From NCBI GenBank assembly GCA_964451305.1, contig CAYVHV010000016.1:7048-71047 (forward strand): a stretch of 64,000 nucleotides of DNA, in the 5' to 3' direction. Made by a program: the position numbers and the translations under genes. Of this stretch, positions 17,190 to 25,558 are shown in pieces (positions within the stretch are counted from its first letter, which is position 1; every line of letters starts with the position of its first letter). The notes under the pieces are model-generated. The model saw nothing but the letters and a program-made list of their open reading frames with translations. It had not been told where the DNA came from and searched no databases. Source of the stretch: SHLQ01 sp964451305 (GTDB lineage: Bacteria; Actinomycetota; Acidimicrobiia; Acidimicrobiales; SHLQ01).

Positions 17190-17864
17190 TTAGCTGTCGT
17201 CGCCGTCGGAGGCGTCGTCGCCACCGTCGCCTTCGGACTCGCCCTCTGCACCCTCTTCGCCTTCGGCAACTTCGGCCTCGTCTTCGGCGCGCATTGCTTC
17301 GATGGTCGAACGGGTCACGACTGCGGTTGCGACGGTCTCGTCACCGTCGACTGCAGCGCGAACACCCTCTGGAAGCTCGACGTCGTCGACCGTGATGGTC
17401 GAACCAACTTCGAGGCTCGAGATGTCGGCGGTGAGTTCGGTTGGGATCGAGTCTGGCTTGGAGAGGACGGGAAGCGAGAACATGGTCTGATCGACCATGC
17501 CCGAAACCTGAGTAACTTCGCGAGCTTCACCGATGAGGATGACGGGTACTTCGACCTCGACCTCTGCGTTTGGATCGAGACGGATGTAGTCGACGTGGAT
17601 GACGTCACGGCGCGTTGGGTGACGCTGGATGTCCTTGACGATCGACAGCTGCTTTTCGCCATCGATGTCGAGGGTGAGCAGCGCGTTGACGCCGGCGTCG
17701 GTGATCAGCGCCTTGCGCAGTGCTGGCCATTCGACCGCTACGGCAACCGATTCCTTGCCAAGGCCGTAGACCACGCCGGGGACCATGCCCTCAGCGCGGA
17801 GCCGACGGCTCGATCGTGTTCCGGTCGAACGACCGGTGTGTGCAGTGAGAAGTAGCTCGCTCAT
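17190..17864 (-). CDS. rplY: 50S ribosomal protein bL25, CTC form
   Basis: 224 aa from ATG 17864 with AAGGA 8 nt upstream. The N-terminal L25 domain binds 5S rRNA (GRSTGTRSSRRLRAEGMVPGVVYG), the TL5/CTC C-terminal beta domain follows (VDYIRLDPNAEVEVEVPVI, DSIPTELTADISSLEVG), and the last 35 residues are an acidic Glu/Asp/Gly tail common in actinobacterial homologues. Placement between prs and pth matches mycobacteria. Confidence 0.95.
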   Translation of the reverse strand: MSELLLTAHTGRSTGTRSSRRLRAEGMVPGVVYGLGKESVAVAVEWPALRKALITDAGVNALLTLDIDGEKQLSIVKDIQRHPTRRDVIHVDYIRLDPNAEVEVEVPVILIGEAREVTQVSGMVDQTMFSLPVLSKPDSIPTELTADISSLEVGSTITVDDVELPEGVRAAVDGDETVATAVVTRSTIEAMRAEDEAEVAEGEEGAEGESEGDGGDDASDGDDS

Positions 17865-17947
17865 GGCGCCATCCTTCGTCTAGTTGGGTTGTAAGAACTC
17901 GCTAAGGCTACCGGCAGCATTCGCCAAGCCAACCGCCAACACAAGAC

Positions 17948-17964
17948 TTGGGGTCTGACCCCAA
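17948..17964. repeat. 17-bp perfect palindrome between prs and rplY
   Basis: TTGGGGTC-T-GACCCCAA is an 8+1+8 perfect inverted repeat in the 150-bp prs-rplY intergenic region. It resembles widely seen GGGGTC/GACCCC intergenic palindromes and could be an operator or part of a hairpin. Confidence 0.5.
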
Positions 17965-17982
17965 ATCGAAGCCTCGATCGAA

Positions 17983-18000
17983 GCCGGTGGTGTGACCGGC
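17983..18000 (-). terminator. hairpin downstream of prs
   Basis: GCCGGT (17983-17988) and ACCGGC (17995-18000) form a 6-bp stem with a 6-nt loop, 15 bp after the prs stop on the minus strand. No T-run follows, so termination is uncertain. Confidence 0.35.
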
Positions 18001-18014
18001 CTCCGAGGGGCAAT

Positions 18015-18998
18015 TTACATTTGGTTGTTGCCGTCGAAGATCTCCGAGACGGTGGTGTCCATAAAGACCGCTTGAATTGCCCGGGCGAGGATCGCGCCAA
18101 TCGACAAGACGACGAGTTGGTCGAACTGCTTCTCAGGACCGATTGGCAACGTGTCGGTGACGATGACCTTTTCAATCGACGAGTTCTTTAGGCGGTCGAC
18201 TGCGGGGCCGGACAGTACGGGATGGGTCGTGGCCGCAAAGACAGACTTTGCGCCCTTTTCGACGAGTTGTTCGGCTGCGGCGCAGATGGTGCCACCGGTG
18301 TCGATCATGTCGTCGATGAGAACACACACTTTCCCCTCTACATCACCAACAACATCTTTTGCCTCGACCATGTTCTTCTGGTCCTTGACCCGACGCTTGT
18401 GCACGATCGCGAGAGACGCTCCGAGCTTGTTTGCGTAGCGTTCAGCGACCTTGACTCGTCCAGCATCTGGAGAGACGACGACGAGGTCCTCGGTACCGAG
18501 CGAGCGGAGATAGTCGATGAGAACCGGCATCGCCGTGAGGTGGTCGACCGGGCCATCGAAGAAGCCCTGGATCTGCCCGGAGTGAAGATCGATGCTGACG
18601 AGGCGGCTTGCGCCTGCGGCTCGGAACATGTTGGCGATCAGCTTGGCGGTGATTGGCTCACGGCCTGCCGCTTTGCGATCTTGGCGGCCGTAACCGTAGA
18701 ACGGGGCGACCACCGTGATCCGTTTCGCCGATGCTCGCTTCGCGGCGTCGACCATGACGAGGTGCTCGATGATCGAATCGTTGATCGTCCCGTCTTCCCA
18801 TGCCGAGTGGGTGTTCAGAATGAAGACATCGGAACCTCGCACCGATTCTGAGAAGCGGCAATGAATCTCACCGTTTGCGAACTCGGCGATGTTCGAATCA
18901 CCGAGTTCGATCCCGAGCTCGGCGGCCACACCTCTGGCCAGCACTTCGCTCGTGCGGCCAGCAAAAAGTGTCAGCTTCTTCTGTGTTACTTGCTCCAT
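18015..18998 (-). CDS. prs: ribose-phosphate pyrophosphokinase
   Basis: 327 aa, the usual length. Makes PRPP from ribose 5-phosphate and ATP for nucleotide, His and Trp synthesis. Motifs: FANGEIHCRFSESVRGSDVFI, PFYGYGRQDRKAAGREPITAKL, SIDLHSGQIQGFFDGPVDHL (metal-binding signature), VSPDAGRVKVAERYA and the PRPP loop VCVLIDDMIDTGGTI. It lies 47 nt downstream of the GlmU-like gene, the normal glmU-prs pair. Confidence 0.96.
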   Translation of the reverse strand: MEQVTQKKLTLFAGRTSEVLARGVAAELGIELGDSNIAEFANGEIHCRFSESVRGSDVFILNTHSAWEDGTINDSIIEHLVMVDAAKRASAKRITVVAPFYGYGRQDRKAAGREPITAKLIANMFRAAGASRLVSIDLHSGQIQGFFDGPVDHLTAMPVLIDYLRSLGTEDLVVVSPDAGRVKVAERYANKLGASLAIVHKRRVKDQKNMVEAKDVVGDVEGKVCVLIDDMIDTGGTICAAAEQLVEKGAKSVFAATTHPVLSGPAVDRLKNSSIEKVIVTDTLPIGPEKQFDQLVVLSIGAILARAIQAVFMDTTVSEIFDGNNQM

Positions 18999-19045
18999 GT
19001 GCCCCTAGACCTCCGGCTCATCTCCGGGCGACCATACCGGTCAAC

Positions 19046-20062
19046 TCAGCGCGACTCTGAACCGAGGATCGAAAAGGGTGTCACATCTGTTCTGGCTGGG
19101 ACCTCGAATGCTCTGACGACACTGTGCGGCACCACCGCACGCGCGCCGATCGTGGCATCCACGAGATGAGAGTTTGGACCGATCGTTGCACCATCGGCAA
19201 TCAGGGTCTGCCCAACGAGCACCGACCCCGGCAGGATCTGCACTCCCTGTCCAATGGACACCGTGGCGTCGATCGTGACCTGGCGAGGATCCGGCATCGA
19301 TACCCCGCGCTCGATCCATTTCGTCGTGATTCGATCGCGGAGCTCTATTTCGATCGGACTGCGATCGGCGAGCGATGTGATCGTCTCAAGAGAGGTGTCG
19401 GGTTCGCACACTTCGACTCGGTGTCCGAGTTGTTCGAGCACTCCGGCGACCTCTCGGATCGGAACCCCCGCCTCCCACGAATTCTCCGATGCACGGCGCA
19501 GCGCAGGCATAAGTAGCGACGCGCGAACCACCAGCGCAGCGAACCCTCCAACGACGACGTCGTGAATCGATGTGATCTCACCATCGTCATTTCGCTGGAT
19601 CATCGTGTTCGTTCGCGTGCCCTCTGCGGTTGCGAGGAGCGTGGCGTCGTTTCCTGTTCGCCGATGGTTCATGACGAGCTGGCGCAGCTCGTCGGGCTGA
19701 ATCTGCGGCGCCTCGGCCGGCAACAGAAGAAGTTGGGCCGCGTCGCTCATCGCGAGCTCTGGGCCGAGGCGACTCAGCGCATCCATCACGGACTCGGTGA
19801 GATTACTCCGCGGGGCCACGACCTCGATCACAGCACTGTCGGATCGGTCGAGGAGCTCGGCCCGGTCATCGACGCCAACATCGTGGGCAACAACTCCAAC
19901 TCGACGAATCGACGCTGCGACGACAGCATCAGCTATCCAACTGACGACGGCCTTACCGGCGATCGGAGCGAGCGGGCTGCAGGCGTGCGACGGAACTTTC
20001 TCGTTCAACCCGGGTTGAGTTGACACGATGAGAGCGGTGACCTGATTCGGTTCCATAGTCAC
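19046..20062 (-). CDS. GlmU-like protein, truncated and probably catalytically inactive
   Basis: 338 aa against about 460-490 for GlmU. Residues 8-250 follow the GlmU uridyltransferase fold but the key elements are altered: the GxGTRM loop reads STQPGLNEKVP, the PKVLH lysine segment reads SPLAPIAG, the metal-binding GDTPLL reads AEAPQI, and the ribose-binding Asn of EVNAG reads DVVVG. Residues 254-330 are left-handed beta-helix repeats (VTIDATVSIGQGVQILPG, LIADGATIGPNSHLVDATIG) that stop at VTPF, exactly before the acetyltransferase active-site coils. Position next to prs marks it as the glmU orthologue. Likely a regulatory or structural pseudoenzyme; a true GlmU must be elsewhere. Confidence 0.72.
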   Translation of the reverse strand: MTMEPNQVTALIVSTQPGLNEKVPSHACSPLAPIAGKAVVSWIADAVVAASIRRVGVVAHDVGVDDRAELLDRSDSAVIEVVAPRSNLTESVMDALSRLGPELAMSDAAQLLLLPAEAPQIQPDELRQLVMNHRRTGNDATLLATAEGTRTNTMIQRNDDGEITSIHDVVVGGFAALVVRASLLMPALRRASENSWEAGVPIREVAGVLEQLGHRVEVCEPDTSLETITSLADRSPIEIELRDRITTKWIERGVSMPDPRQVTIDATVSIGQGVQILPGSVLVGQTLIADGATIGPNSHLVDATIGARAVVPHSVVRAFEVPARTDVTPFSILGSESR

Positions 20063-20141
20063 GTTTGTAGCAAATCACAGCGGTCGAACAGTAGACCGAC
20101 CGAATCCAAACCCTCAGGCTTTCTGCTCGTGTGAGTACTTG

Positions 20142-20214
20142 CTGGCCGAGCAGGGATCGAACCTGCGACCTCCTGGACCAAAACCAGGCGTTCTACCAAC
20201 TGAACTATCGGCCA
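20142..20214 (-). tRNA. tRNA-Gln (UUG anticodon)
   Basis: On the minus strand the acceptor stem TGGCCGA pairs with TCGGCCA, the D-arm contains AGTTCAGTTGGTAGAAC, the anticodon stem CCTGG/CCAGG encloses loop TTTTGGT giving anticodon TTG, and the T-arm is GCAGG-TTCGATC-CCTGC. Discriminator base is G; CCA is not encoded. 73 nt. Confidence 0.95.
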
Positions 20215-20246
20215 ATGCTTACACCGTCACGTTACCGCCTTCGCGG

Positions 20247-20268
20247 AAAAGGCCCGCACGTGCGGGCC
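20247..20268 (-). terminator. intrinsic terminator downstream of bS22
   Basis: GGCCCGC-ACGT-GCGGGCC (20251-20268) is a 7-bp GC-rich stem with a 4-nt loop, followed on the minus strand by TTTT (20250-20247). It separates the bS22 gene from the tRNA-Gln gene. Confidence 0.65.
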
Positions 20269-20341
20269 GGATCCACCAGCGGGACCACCGGTTCGGTGGT
20301 CGTGACGGCAAGAGCGTGTTGTTGCGGAGAACCCGGAGGTT

Positions 20342-20440
20342 CTAGCGTCCGCGCTGGCGTTGCGCCCTCGTCCGCTTCAGCATCTTACGGTGCTTGTGCT
20401 TACGCATGCGCTTACGGCGCTTCTTAATAAGTGATCCCAT
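20342..20440 (-). CDS. small ribosomal protein bS22 (AURKAIP1/COX24-domain protein)
   Basis: 32 aa, too short for normal ORF cut-offs. The protein begins MGSLIKKRRKRMRKHKHRK and continues MLKRTRAQRQRGR; 18 of 32 residues are Lys or Arg. This matches the 33-residue actinobacterial bS22 (MGSVIKKRRKRMSKKKHRK... in mycobacteria), which sits in the decoding region of the 30S subunit near the anti-Shine-Dalgarno helix. A GC hairpin with a T-run follows. The gene lies 81 nt downstream of ispE on the same strand. Confidence 0.88.
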   Translation of the reverse strand: MGSLIKKRRKRMRKHKHRKMLKRTRAQRQRGR

Positions 20441-20521
20441 AACGGCTGGACGATAGCGGAATCCGAGGGCTGGGCCGACCTTCTCGCGCTGCTTTATGAG
20501 AAAAACTCGGGATTTCTCTGC

Positions 20522-21274
20522 TTAGCTCACGATTTCAGGGACGGTTCGAAGGACGGTCCCAGCGTGCGGGAAGTCGCCTTCAACGAACCATGAGCTCCCG
20601 CTTCCGGCAAGACGAGGGGTTTGACCAGTGGCGTCACCGAGTGCGTCGCGGGTCGCTGCGAGCTCTGGCACGACGGCGAGAGCGGCTGGTTCAAGATCGT
20701 TACCGTTCTCACCCGTTGGCCCGCCCAATTCGTCCCATTTGTTGTAGATCACCGATGTTGGGCATGCGAGCTCGGGGGTGACGATGGTGAACACCAGGTC
20801 TTCGAAGTCGAGCCGCTCCACCCATTCGCCGATACCCCGGACTCTGGCCCGACCTCCAACGAGGCAAAATGCGACGTCGGCGCCGATCGACGCAGCCTGT
20901 TCAACATCGTTGTAGCCCGCCCACCGCAAGACCGCTGCAGCATCTGCGGAACCACCGCCAAGGCCTGCTTGTGCTGGGATTCGTTTCGTCACAACAGCGC
21001 CGATCTGCACCCCGGCGAGCGCCGCTGCTCGGGTGACCAGGTTGTCGGTGGCGTCGATATCGAGTGGCACTCCCCCATTTTTCTCGTCGACGAAACGCAC
21101 GGTTTCGCCACCGGGCGCGATTTCGAGCTCGTCGTAGAGATCGACCGTGACCATCTCTGCGTCGATGAGATGGAGACCGTCATTTCGGACGCCGGTAACG
21201 CGCAGGGTTCTCGTGAGCTTGGCTGGTGCGAGAACCGTCGCGTTCGTCGAGTTGTGGTCAGCTGGTGAGGTCAC
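20522..21274 (-). CDS. ispE: 4-diphosphocytidyl-2-C-methyl-D-erythritol kinase
   Basis: 250 aa from GTG 21274, which overlaps the rsmA TGA as GTGA; a longer frame to 21310 lies within rsmA. GHMP kinase of the MEP isoprenoid pathway, phosphorylating CDP-methylerythritol. Motifs: APAKLTRTLRV (the usual substrate Asn-Leu segment reads Thr-Arg-Thr), IPAQAGLGGGSADAAAVLR as the ATP loop, GADVAFCLVGG and C-terminal LAGSGSSWFVEG. It is somewhat shorter than the usual 280-310 aa. Linked to rpf-rsmA as in mycobacteria. Confidence 0.9.
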   Translation of the reverse strand: MTSPADHNSTNATVLAPAKLTRTLRVTGVRNDGLHLIDAEMVTVDLYDELEIAPGGETVRFVDEKNGGVPLDIDATDNLVTRAAALAGVQIGAVVTKRIPAQAGLGGGSADAAAVLRWAGYNDVEQAASIGADVAFCLVGGRARVRGIGEWVERLDFEDLVFTIVTPELACPTSVIYNKWDELGGPTGENGNDLEPAALAVVPELAATRDALGDATGQTPRLAGSGSSWFVEGDFPHAGTVLRTVPEIVS

Positions 21275-22104
21275 CCGTTCGAATCTAGAGCCCGAGCGAG
21301 GTCGATCCATTGGTCGAGGCCGAGTTGTTCTGCCCGCAGCGTCGCGTCGACACCGGCGGCGACGATCTCTTCCTCGGACAGAATTCCGGAGAGTGAACGC
21401 CGAATCATCTTGCGCCGTTGCCCGAACGCCGCCTTTACGACGCGGGCCAGCTCGTCGTGCGAAACCTCGGGCGCACCCTTTCGGCGTTCGAAGCGGATCA
21501 CCGATGAGTCGACCTTGGGCTTCGGAACAAAGACCGATGGCGGAACCGACGCCACGACCTCAGATGTGCTGTGGAGTGCGGCCATCACCGAAGGAATCCC
21601 GTAGACCTTTGAGCCGGGACTTGCAGCAAACCGATCGGCGACCTCGGCTTGCACAAGAACGGTGAGCGTGGCGACCTCTCCGACGCCCGCGAGGATGTCG
21701 AGAACCAGGGTCGTGCCAACGTTGTATGGCAGGTTCGAAACGACATGAATGCCGCCACCGAGGTCCGGGTCAAAATGCTCGGCGATGAGTGAATCCCAGT
21801 CGAGTTTCAGGGCGTCTGCCTCGATGACGGTGGCGGTATCGCCCACGATCTCAGCTGCCACGTCAGCAAGGCCGGAGTCGATCTCTATCGCAACGACGGT
21901 CGCACCGGTTTCGATGAGAGCCAGCGTGAGTGAGCCAAGCCCAGGACCGATCTCGATAACCAGGTCGCCGGGGCCGACGCGGCTGAGCTCGGCAATGCGG
22001 CGAACGGTGTTTGGGTCCGCAACAAAGTTCTGACCGAACTCTCGGCGAGCCGCAAGGCCATGGCGGTCGAGCAAGTCGTGGATATGCGGGCGACTATGCG
22101 TCAC
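21271..22104 (-). CDS. rsmA: 16S rRNA dimethyladenosine transferase
   Basis: 277 aa. Dimethylates A1518 and A1519 of 16S rRNA with SAM. Motifs: RREFGQNFVADPNTVRRI, VIEIGPGLGSLTLALIETGATVVAIEID (SAM motif I), the catalytic NLPYNVGTTLVLDIL, and the C-terminal FGQRRKMIRRSL rRNA-binding region. The start is 3 nt after the rpf-like stop and the end overlaps ispE. Confidence 0.96.
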   Translation of the reverse strand: MTHSRPHIHDLLDRHGLAARREFGQNFVADPNTVRRIAELSRVGPGDLVIEIGPGLGSLTLALIETGATVVAIEIDSGLADVAAEIVGDTATVIEADALKLDWDSLIAEHFDPDLGGGIHVVSNLPYNVGTTLVLDILAGVGEVATLTVLVQAEVADRFAASPGSKVYGIPSVMAALHSTSEVVASVPPSVFVPKPKVDSSVIRFERRKGAPEVSHDELARVVKAAFGQRRKMIRRSLSGILSEEEIVAAGVDATLRAEQLGLDQWIDLARALDSNG

Positions 22105-22107
22105 GGA

Positions 22108-23028
22108 TTACAACAGATGCTGACCGCAGATGGGCCATTGATCCCACCCGCGCATCGCGAAGAGGGTGTAGGCCATGATGTCCTGCCATGCGGGCTGAGC
22201 TTCAGCTGGGTCAACCCCGACGAGATGTGGCCAGTGAATGCCCGCAACCCAATCCCACGTTTGCTGTGAGAACTGGTATGCGCCGCGGTAGGTACCCGTG
22301 TTGTTGATCGCCCCGTAGTTGTGGGTCGACTCACAGTTTCGCAACGCGTCCCATTGGGCTGCGGTTGGACCGCCAGAGGGAGGAGGCACTCGACCATCGA
22401 CTTGGGCGGGTGCTGTTGGCGAGGCTATTTCGGGTTCCTCGACCAGCTCTGCCACATCTTCGACCGGGTCAGCCGACTCGTCGGTTGCTTCATCTCCTGC
22501 GTCCGCATCGTCAACGCTCGCCGCCTCATCGGTAGTTTCGGCCAGGTTGGCATCATCGTCGACCTCGACAACCGCCGACCCGTCGGAGTCATTGTCGTCA
22601 GACTCGGAAGCCTCTTGGGTCTGCTCAGGAGTCGAGCTCTCAGACGCTGGAACAAATGGCAGCAGCGAAAGGTCGCTGTTCGAAGGGGCTGGTGGACGAA
22701 CTTCGACGCGGCCATCTTCGATCGCTTGGCTACGAGCCTGACCCCACGAACCTGCTCGGGCCGCGAGCAGCGAGATGTCAGGGCTGACGGCCTGTTCGAT
22801 CACAACAACTTCGACGGGCGCATCGGCAACCTGATCGGAGGCAGCGGATACGTCATCGGTTCCGGACTCGCTCGCGGCTGGCGTGTTCGAGGGACTCGCG
22901 ATTTCAGCAATCTCGTCAGGAGCGGCCGTCTCGATTCCTTCGAGAGACTCGGGGGTGTCGATAGCGAGGAATGGAATCGCGAGAGCAGCAATGAGCCCGG
23001 CTAGGGCAACTCGCCATCTCTCGTTCAC
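22108..23028 (-). CDS. secreted Rpf-like muralytic protein
   Basis: 306 aa from GTG 23028. An N-terminal hydrophobic segment (VALAGLIAALAIPFLAI, residues 7-23) is a signal peptide or anchor. Residues 30-215 are Ser/Glu/Asp/Ala-rich and probably disordered. Residues about 218-306 are a lysozyme-like Rpf/transglycosylase domain: AAQWDALRNCESTHNYG with the catalytic Glu in CES, GTYRGAYQFSQQTWDWV, and PICGQHLL at the C-terminus, the two Cys as in Rpf. Rpf proteins cleave peptidoglycan and stimulate regrowth of dormant actinobacteria. The same order rpfB-ksgA-ispE occurs in mycobacteria, but the RpfB G5 and DUF348 domains are missing here. Confidence 0.85.
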   Translation of the reverse strand: MNERWRVALAGLIAALAIPFLAIDTPESLEGIETAAPDEIAEIASPSNTPAASESGTDDVSAASDQVADAPVEVVVIEQAVSPDISLLAARAGSWGQARSQAIEDGRVEVRPPAPSNSDLSLLPFVPASESSTPEQTQEASESDDNDSDGSAVVEVDDDANLAETTDEAASVDDADAGDEATDESADPVEDVAELVEEPEIASPTAPAQVDGRVPPPSGGPTAAQWDALRNCESTHNYGAINNTGTYRGAYQFSQQTWDWVAGIHWPHLVGVDPAEAQPAWQDIMAYTLFAMRGWDQWPICGQHLL

Positions 23029-23035
23029 CTTGGGT

Positions 23036-23048
23036 GGATTCAGAATCC
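23036..23048. repeat. palindrome upstream of rpf-like gene
   Basis: GGATTC-A-GAATCC is a perfect 6+1+6 inverted repeat starting 8 bp before the GTG start of the rpf-like gene. It overlaps the expected ribosome-binding region and might be an operator. The remaining 135 bp to the tatD stop show nothing else I can name. Confidence 0.35.
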
Positions 23049-23183
23049 GACTCTTTCACTCGTCAATATGACAGGCATACCAAAGTGGACAGGCCACTCC
23101 GACCGCGAACGAGACGCTAGAGAGTCAAAATGGGACCTGCAACCCCTACGACAACAAGCCTCACCATGCGTGACAACTCACCA

Positions 23184-23945
23184 TCAAGAAAGCGCATAAA
23201 ACGTCATCGCTCGGGCGGTTGTGGCTAATGCCACCTCTTCTGGGGCGATGCCATGAAGCTCAGCGACCGCTGCACCGACGTGCACGACGTTGGCTGGCTG
23301 GTTCTTCTTGCCCCGGTGCGGCACGGGCGCAAGGTACGGTGAGTCCGTCTCGACCATCAGCATGTCGAGCGGAGTCATCCGCACCGCATCCTGAAGATCG
23401 GTCGCGTTTTTGAAGGTGACGATGCCGCTCACCGAAATAACGATGCCACGATCTAGACCGTTTCGAGCATCCTCGGGGCCGCCGGTGAAGCAGTGAAAGA
23501 CGGTCCGGTCAGGGACCCCTTCCGCGTCGAGAATCTCAAACGTATCGGCCCATGCATCCCTGGTGTGAATGATCAGCGGGAGGTCGTGTTTGTTGGCCAT
23601 CGCAATGTGCTGGGCGAAAACGTCTTTTTGTACGTCGCGAGGTGAATGGTCGTAGTGGTAATCGAGGCCGGCTTCCCCAACACCGACCACCTTGTCAGCA
23701 GACAAGAGTTCCTCGATACCCGCCATGCCATCGGTGGCGTCGTGAGGGTGCACGCCAACGGTCGCGAACACCCCATCGTGGCGTGCAGCGACGGCTATGG
23801 CTTCGACAGACCGGTCGTGGGTGACTCCAACGGTGACCATTTTCGCGACACCTGCGGTTCGTGCTGCCTCGACCCAGATGTCCCCGTCAGTTCCTGGCGG
23901 AATGTGGCAATGGTTGTCGATCCAGGTCATCTCCGAATTGGTCAT
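23184..23945 (-). CDS. tatD: TatD family metal-dependent hydrolase
   Basis: 253 aa. TIM-barrel amidohydrolase-superfamily DNase. Motifs: WIDNHCHIP (metal His pair), VGVHPHDATDG, VGVGEAGLDYHYDHSP (Glu ligand), LPLIIHTRDAW, TVFHCFTGGPEDA and MVETDSPYLAPVPHRGKKNQP. Homologues are 3'-5' exonucleases or D-aminoacyl-tRNA-linked hydrolases. It begins 2 nt after metG, so metG-tatD are cotranscribed, the same neighbours as in mycobacteria. Confidence 0.94.
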   Translation of the reverse strand: MTNSEMTWIDNHCHIPPGTDGDIWVEAARTAGVAKMVTVGVTHDRSVEAIAVAARHDGVFATVGVHPHDATDGMAGIEELLSADKVVGVGEAGLDYHYDHSPRDVQKDVFAQHIAMANKHDLPLIIHTRDAWADTFEILDAEGVPDRTVFHCFTGGPEDARNGLDRGIVISVSGIVTFKNATDLQDAVRMTPLDMLMVETDSPYLAPVPHRGKKNQPANVVHVGAAVAELHGIAPEEVALATTARAMTFYALS

Positions 23946-23947
23946 GG

Positions 23948-25477
23948 CTAGCCCTTGAGTCGAGGGAACAACGGGTCGCCGGAAATCAACGCCACTCCCC
24001 CGCTGTATTGACCCCAGCCTGCTGCACCAGGAAGACGTTCATCGGCCACGTTGCCGTCCATCCCGATGCGTTCCCATGCGAGCTGAGCTGCGTTGGGAAT
24101 TGCTGGCGATGCGAGAATCGAGACGATCCGGATCGCTTCGAGAGCGTCGCCCATCACCCCATCGACGTCTTCTCCGGGGTCCATCTTCCACGGTTCGTTC
24201 GCGGCGAGATACTCGTTCGTCTCACGGATCAGTCGCCATGTCGCATCGAGTGCGATCGGCGCTTGGCCTCGTGCCCATGCATCGGCGGTCGCTTCGAAGG
24301 CTTTTTCCGCTTCGGCGGCGAGAGGTGAGTCGGCGCGAGACCCTGGCGCGACATCACCACACTTTTTTCCGGTGACGGTGATGACTCGCTGCACGAGGTT
24401 GCCAAACTGGTTCGCCAAGTCCGAGTTGTAGCGGATGATCATCTGCTCGTAGCTGAAGTCCCCATCGGGCCCAAAGGCCGGGTCCCGTAGGAAGTGGTAG
24501 CGCACGCCGTCGACGCCGAACGCAGCGTACCCCTGCTCGTCGTCGCCCTCGATCAACTGTTTTGGTGTCACACCGTTGAGCTTGGACTTCGACATTTTCT
24601 CGCCGCCGATCAACAGCCAACCGTGGACGAAGAAGCGCGGTAGGTCGGTGATGCCAGCAGCGAGCAGCATGGCCGGCCAAAAGACGCAATGGAACCGAAT
24701 GATGTCCTTGCCAATCATGTGGTGTGCTGCTGGCCAGTACGTCGCAAAGCGTTCTTCGTCTGCGCCGAAACCGACCGCCGTTGCGTAGTTGATGAGCGCG
24801 TCGTACCAGACGTAAAACACATGCTTGTCGTCCCACGGAACTGGCACACCCCAGTTGATCGACGTGCGAGAGATGCTGATATCACGTACCTCTTGGCGCA
24901 GGAGGCCAAGGACTTCGTTGCGATAGCCATCGGGGCGAATCTGGTCACCGGCCACCTCGTAGTGTTCGAGCAGCTGGTCGGCGAATGCGCTCAGCTTGAA
25001 GAAGTAGTTCTCCTCACTCATGTGCTCCGCTGGACGCTCGTGCACTTTGCAGTTGCCATCATCAAGTTCGTCCTCGGTGTAATAGGCCTCACACCCAACG
25101 CAGTACAGCCCTTCGAAGGTGTCGGAGTAGATGTAGCCGTTGTCGTACGCCTTCTGCATAAGTGCTTGGACCGCAGCATGATGACGGGGCTCGGTGGTCC
25201 GAATGAAGTCGTCGTTGCTGATGTTCAGTTCTTCCCATGCTTCACGAAAGCGAACGCTGGTCGAGTCGGCTTGTTCGAGTGGCGTAATGCCGTTCTCCTC
25301 AGCGGTTCGCTGAATCTTTAGGCCATGCTCATCGGTGCCGGTGAGAAAGACGGTGTCATCGCCGAGCAAACGATGCCATCGGGCAAACGCATCGGCATTG
25401 ATCGTCGTGTACGCATGCCCGATATGAGGCGCATCGTTGACGTAGTAAATGGGTGTGGTGATGTAGAAGCTGCTCAC
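23948..25477 (-). CDS. metG: methionyl-tRNA synthetase
   Basis: 509 aa from GTG 25477. Class I synthetase: TTPIYYVNDAPHIGHAYTTI with the HIGH motif, TGTDEHGLKI, the Cys pair GLYCVGCEAYY plus the WYDALINYATAVG core, and KMSKSKLNG as KMSKS. The second zinc-knuckle Cys pair seen in E. coli is not present, as in other short actinobacterial MetG proteins, and there is no C-terminal tRNA-binding appendix. A TAGGAT -10 box 6 nt before the GTG suggests a leaderless mRNA. Confidence 0.96.
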   Translation of the reverse strand: MSSFYITTPIYYVNDAPHIGHAYTTINADAFARWHRLLGDDTVFLTGTDEHGLKIQRTAEENGITPLEQADSTSVRFREAWEELNISNDDFIRTTEPRHHAAVQALMQKAYDNGYIYSDTFEGLYCVGCEAYYTEDELDDGNCKVHERPAEHMSEENYFFKLSAFADQLLEHYEVAGDQIRPDGYRNEVLGLLRQEVRDISISRTSINWGVPVPWDDKHVFYVWYDALINYATAVGFGADEERFATYWPAAHHMIGKDIIRFHCVFWPAMLLAAGITDLPRFFVHGWLLIGGEKMSKSKLNGVTPKQLIEGDDEQGYAAFGVDGVRYHFLRDPAFGPDGDFSYEQMIIRYNSDLANQFGNLVQRVITVTGKKCGDVAPGSRADSPLAAEAEKAFEATADAWARGQAPIALDATWRLIRETNEYLAANEPWKMDPGEDVDGVMGDALEAIRIVSILASPAIPNAAQLAWERIGMDGNVADERLPGAAGWGQYSGGVALISGDPLFPRLKG

Positions 25478-25483
25478 GAAACG

Positions 25484-25489
25484 ATCCTA
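25484..25489 (-). promoter_or_regulatory. leaderless -10 box of metG
   Basis: TAGGAT on the minus strand, 6 nt before the GTG start. Supports the start and a leaderless transcript. Confidence 0.55.
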
Positions 25490-25558
25490 AGGCGCCCGCA
25501 ACAGAGTCACCCGCTCATCGTCACCGAACGCCACTCGAGTAGTCCCCCAGTGACACGT

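Noticed and set aside
23029..23183. Riboswitch upstream of the rpf-like gene, as for some actinobacterial rpf genes
   Set aside because: I could not find a conserved core or paired elements of the cyclic-di-AMP riboswitch; only a short palindrome next to the start codon is visible.
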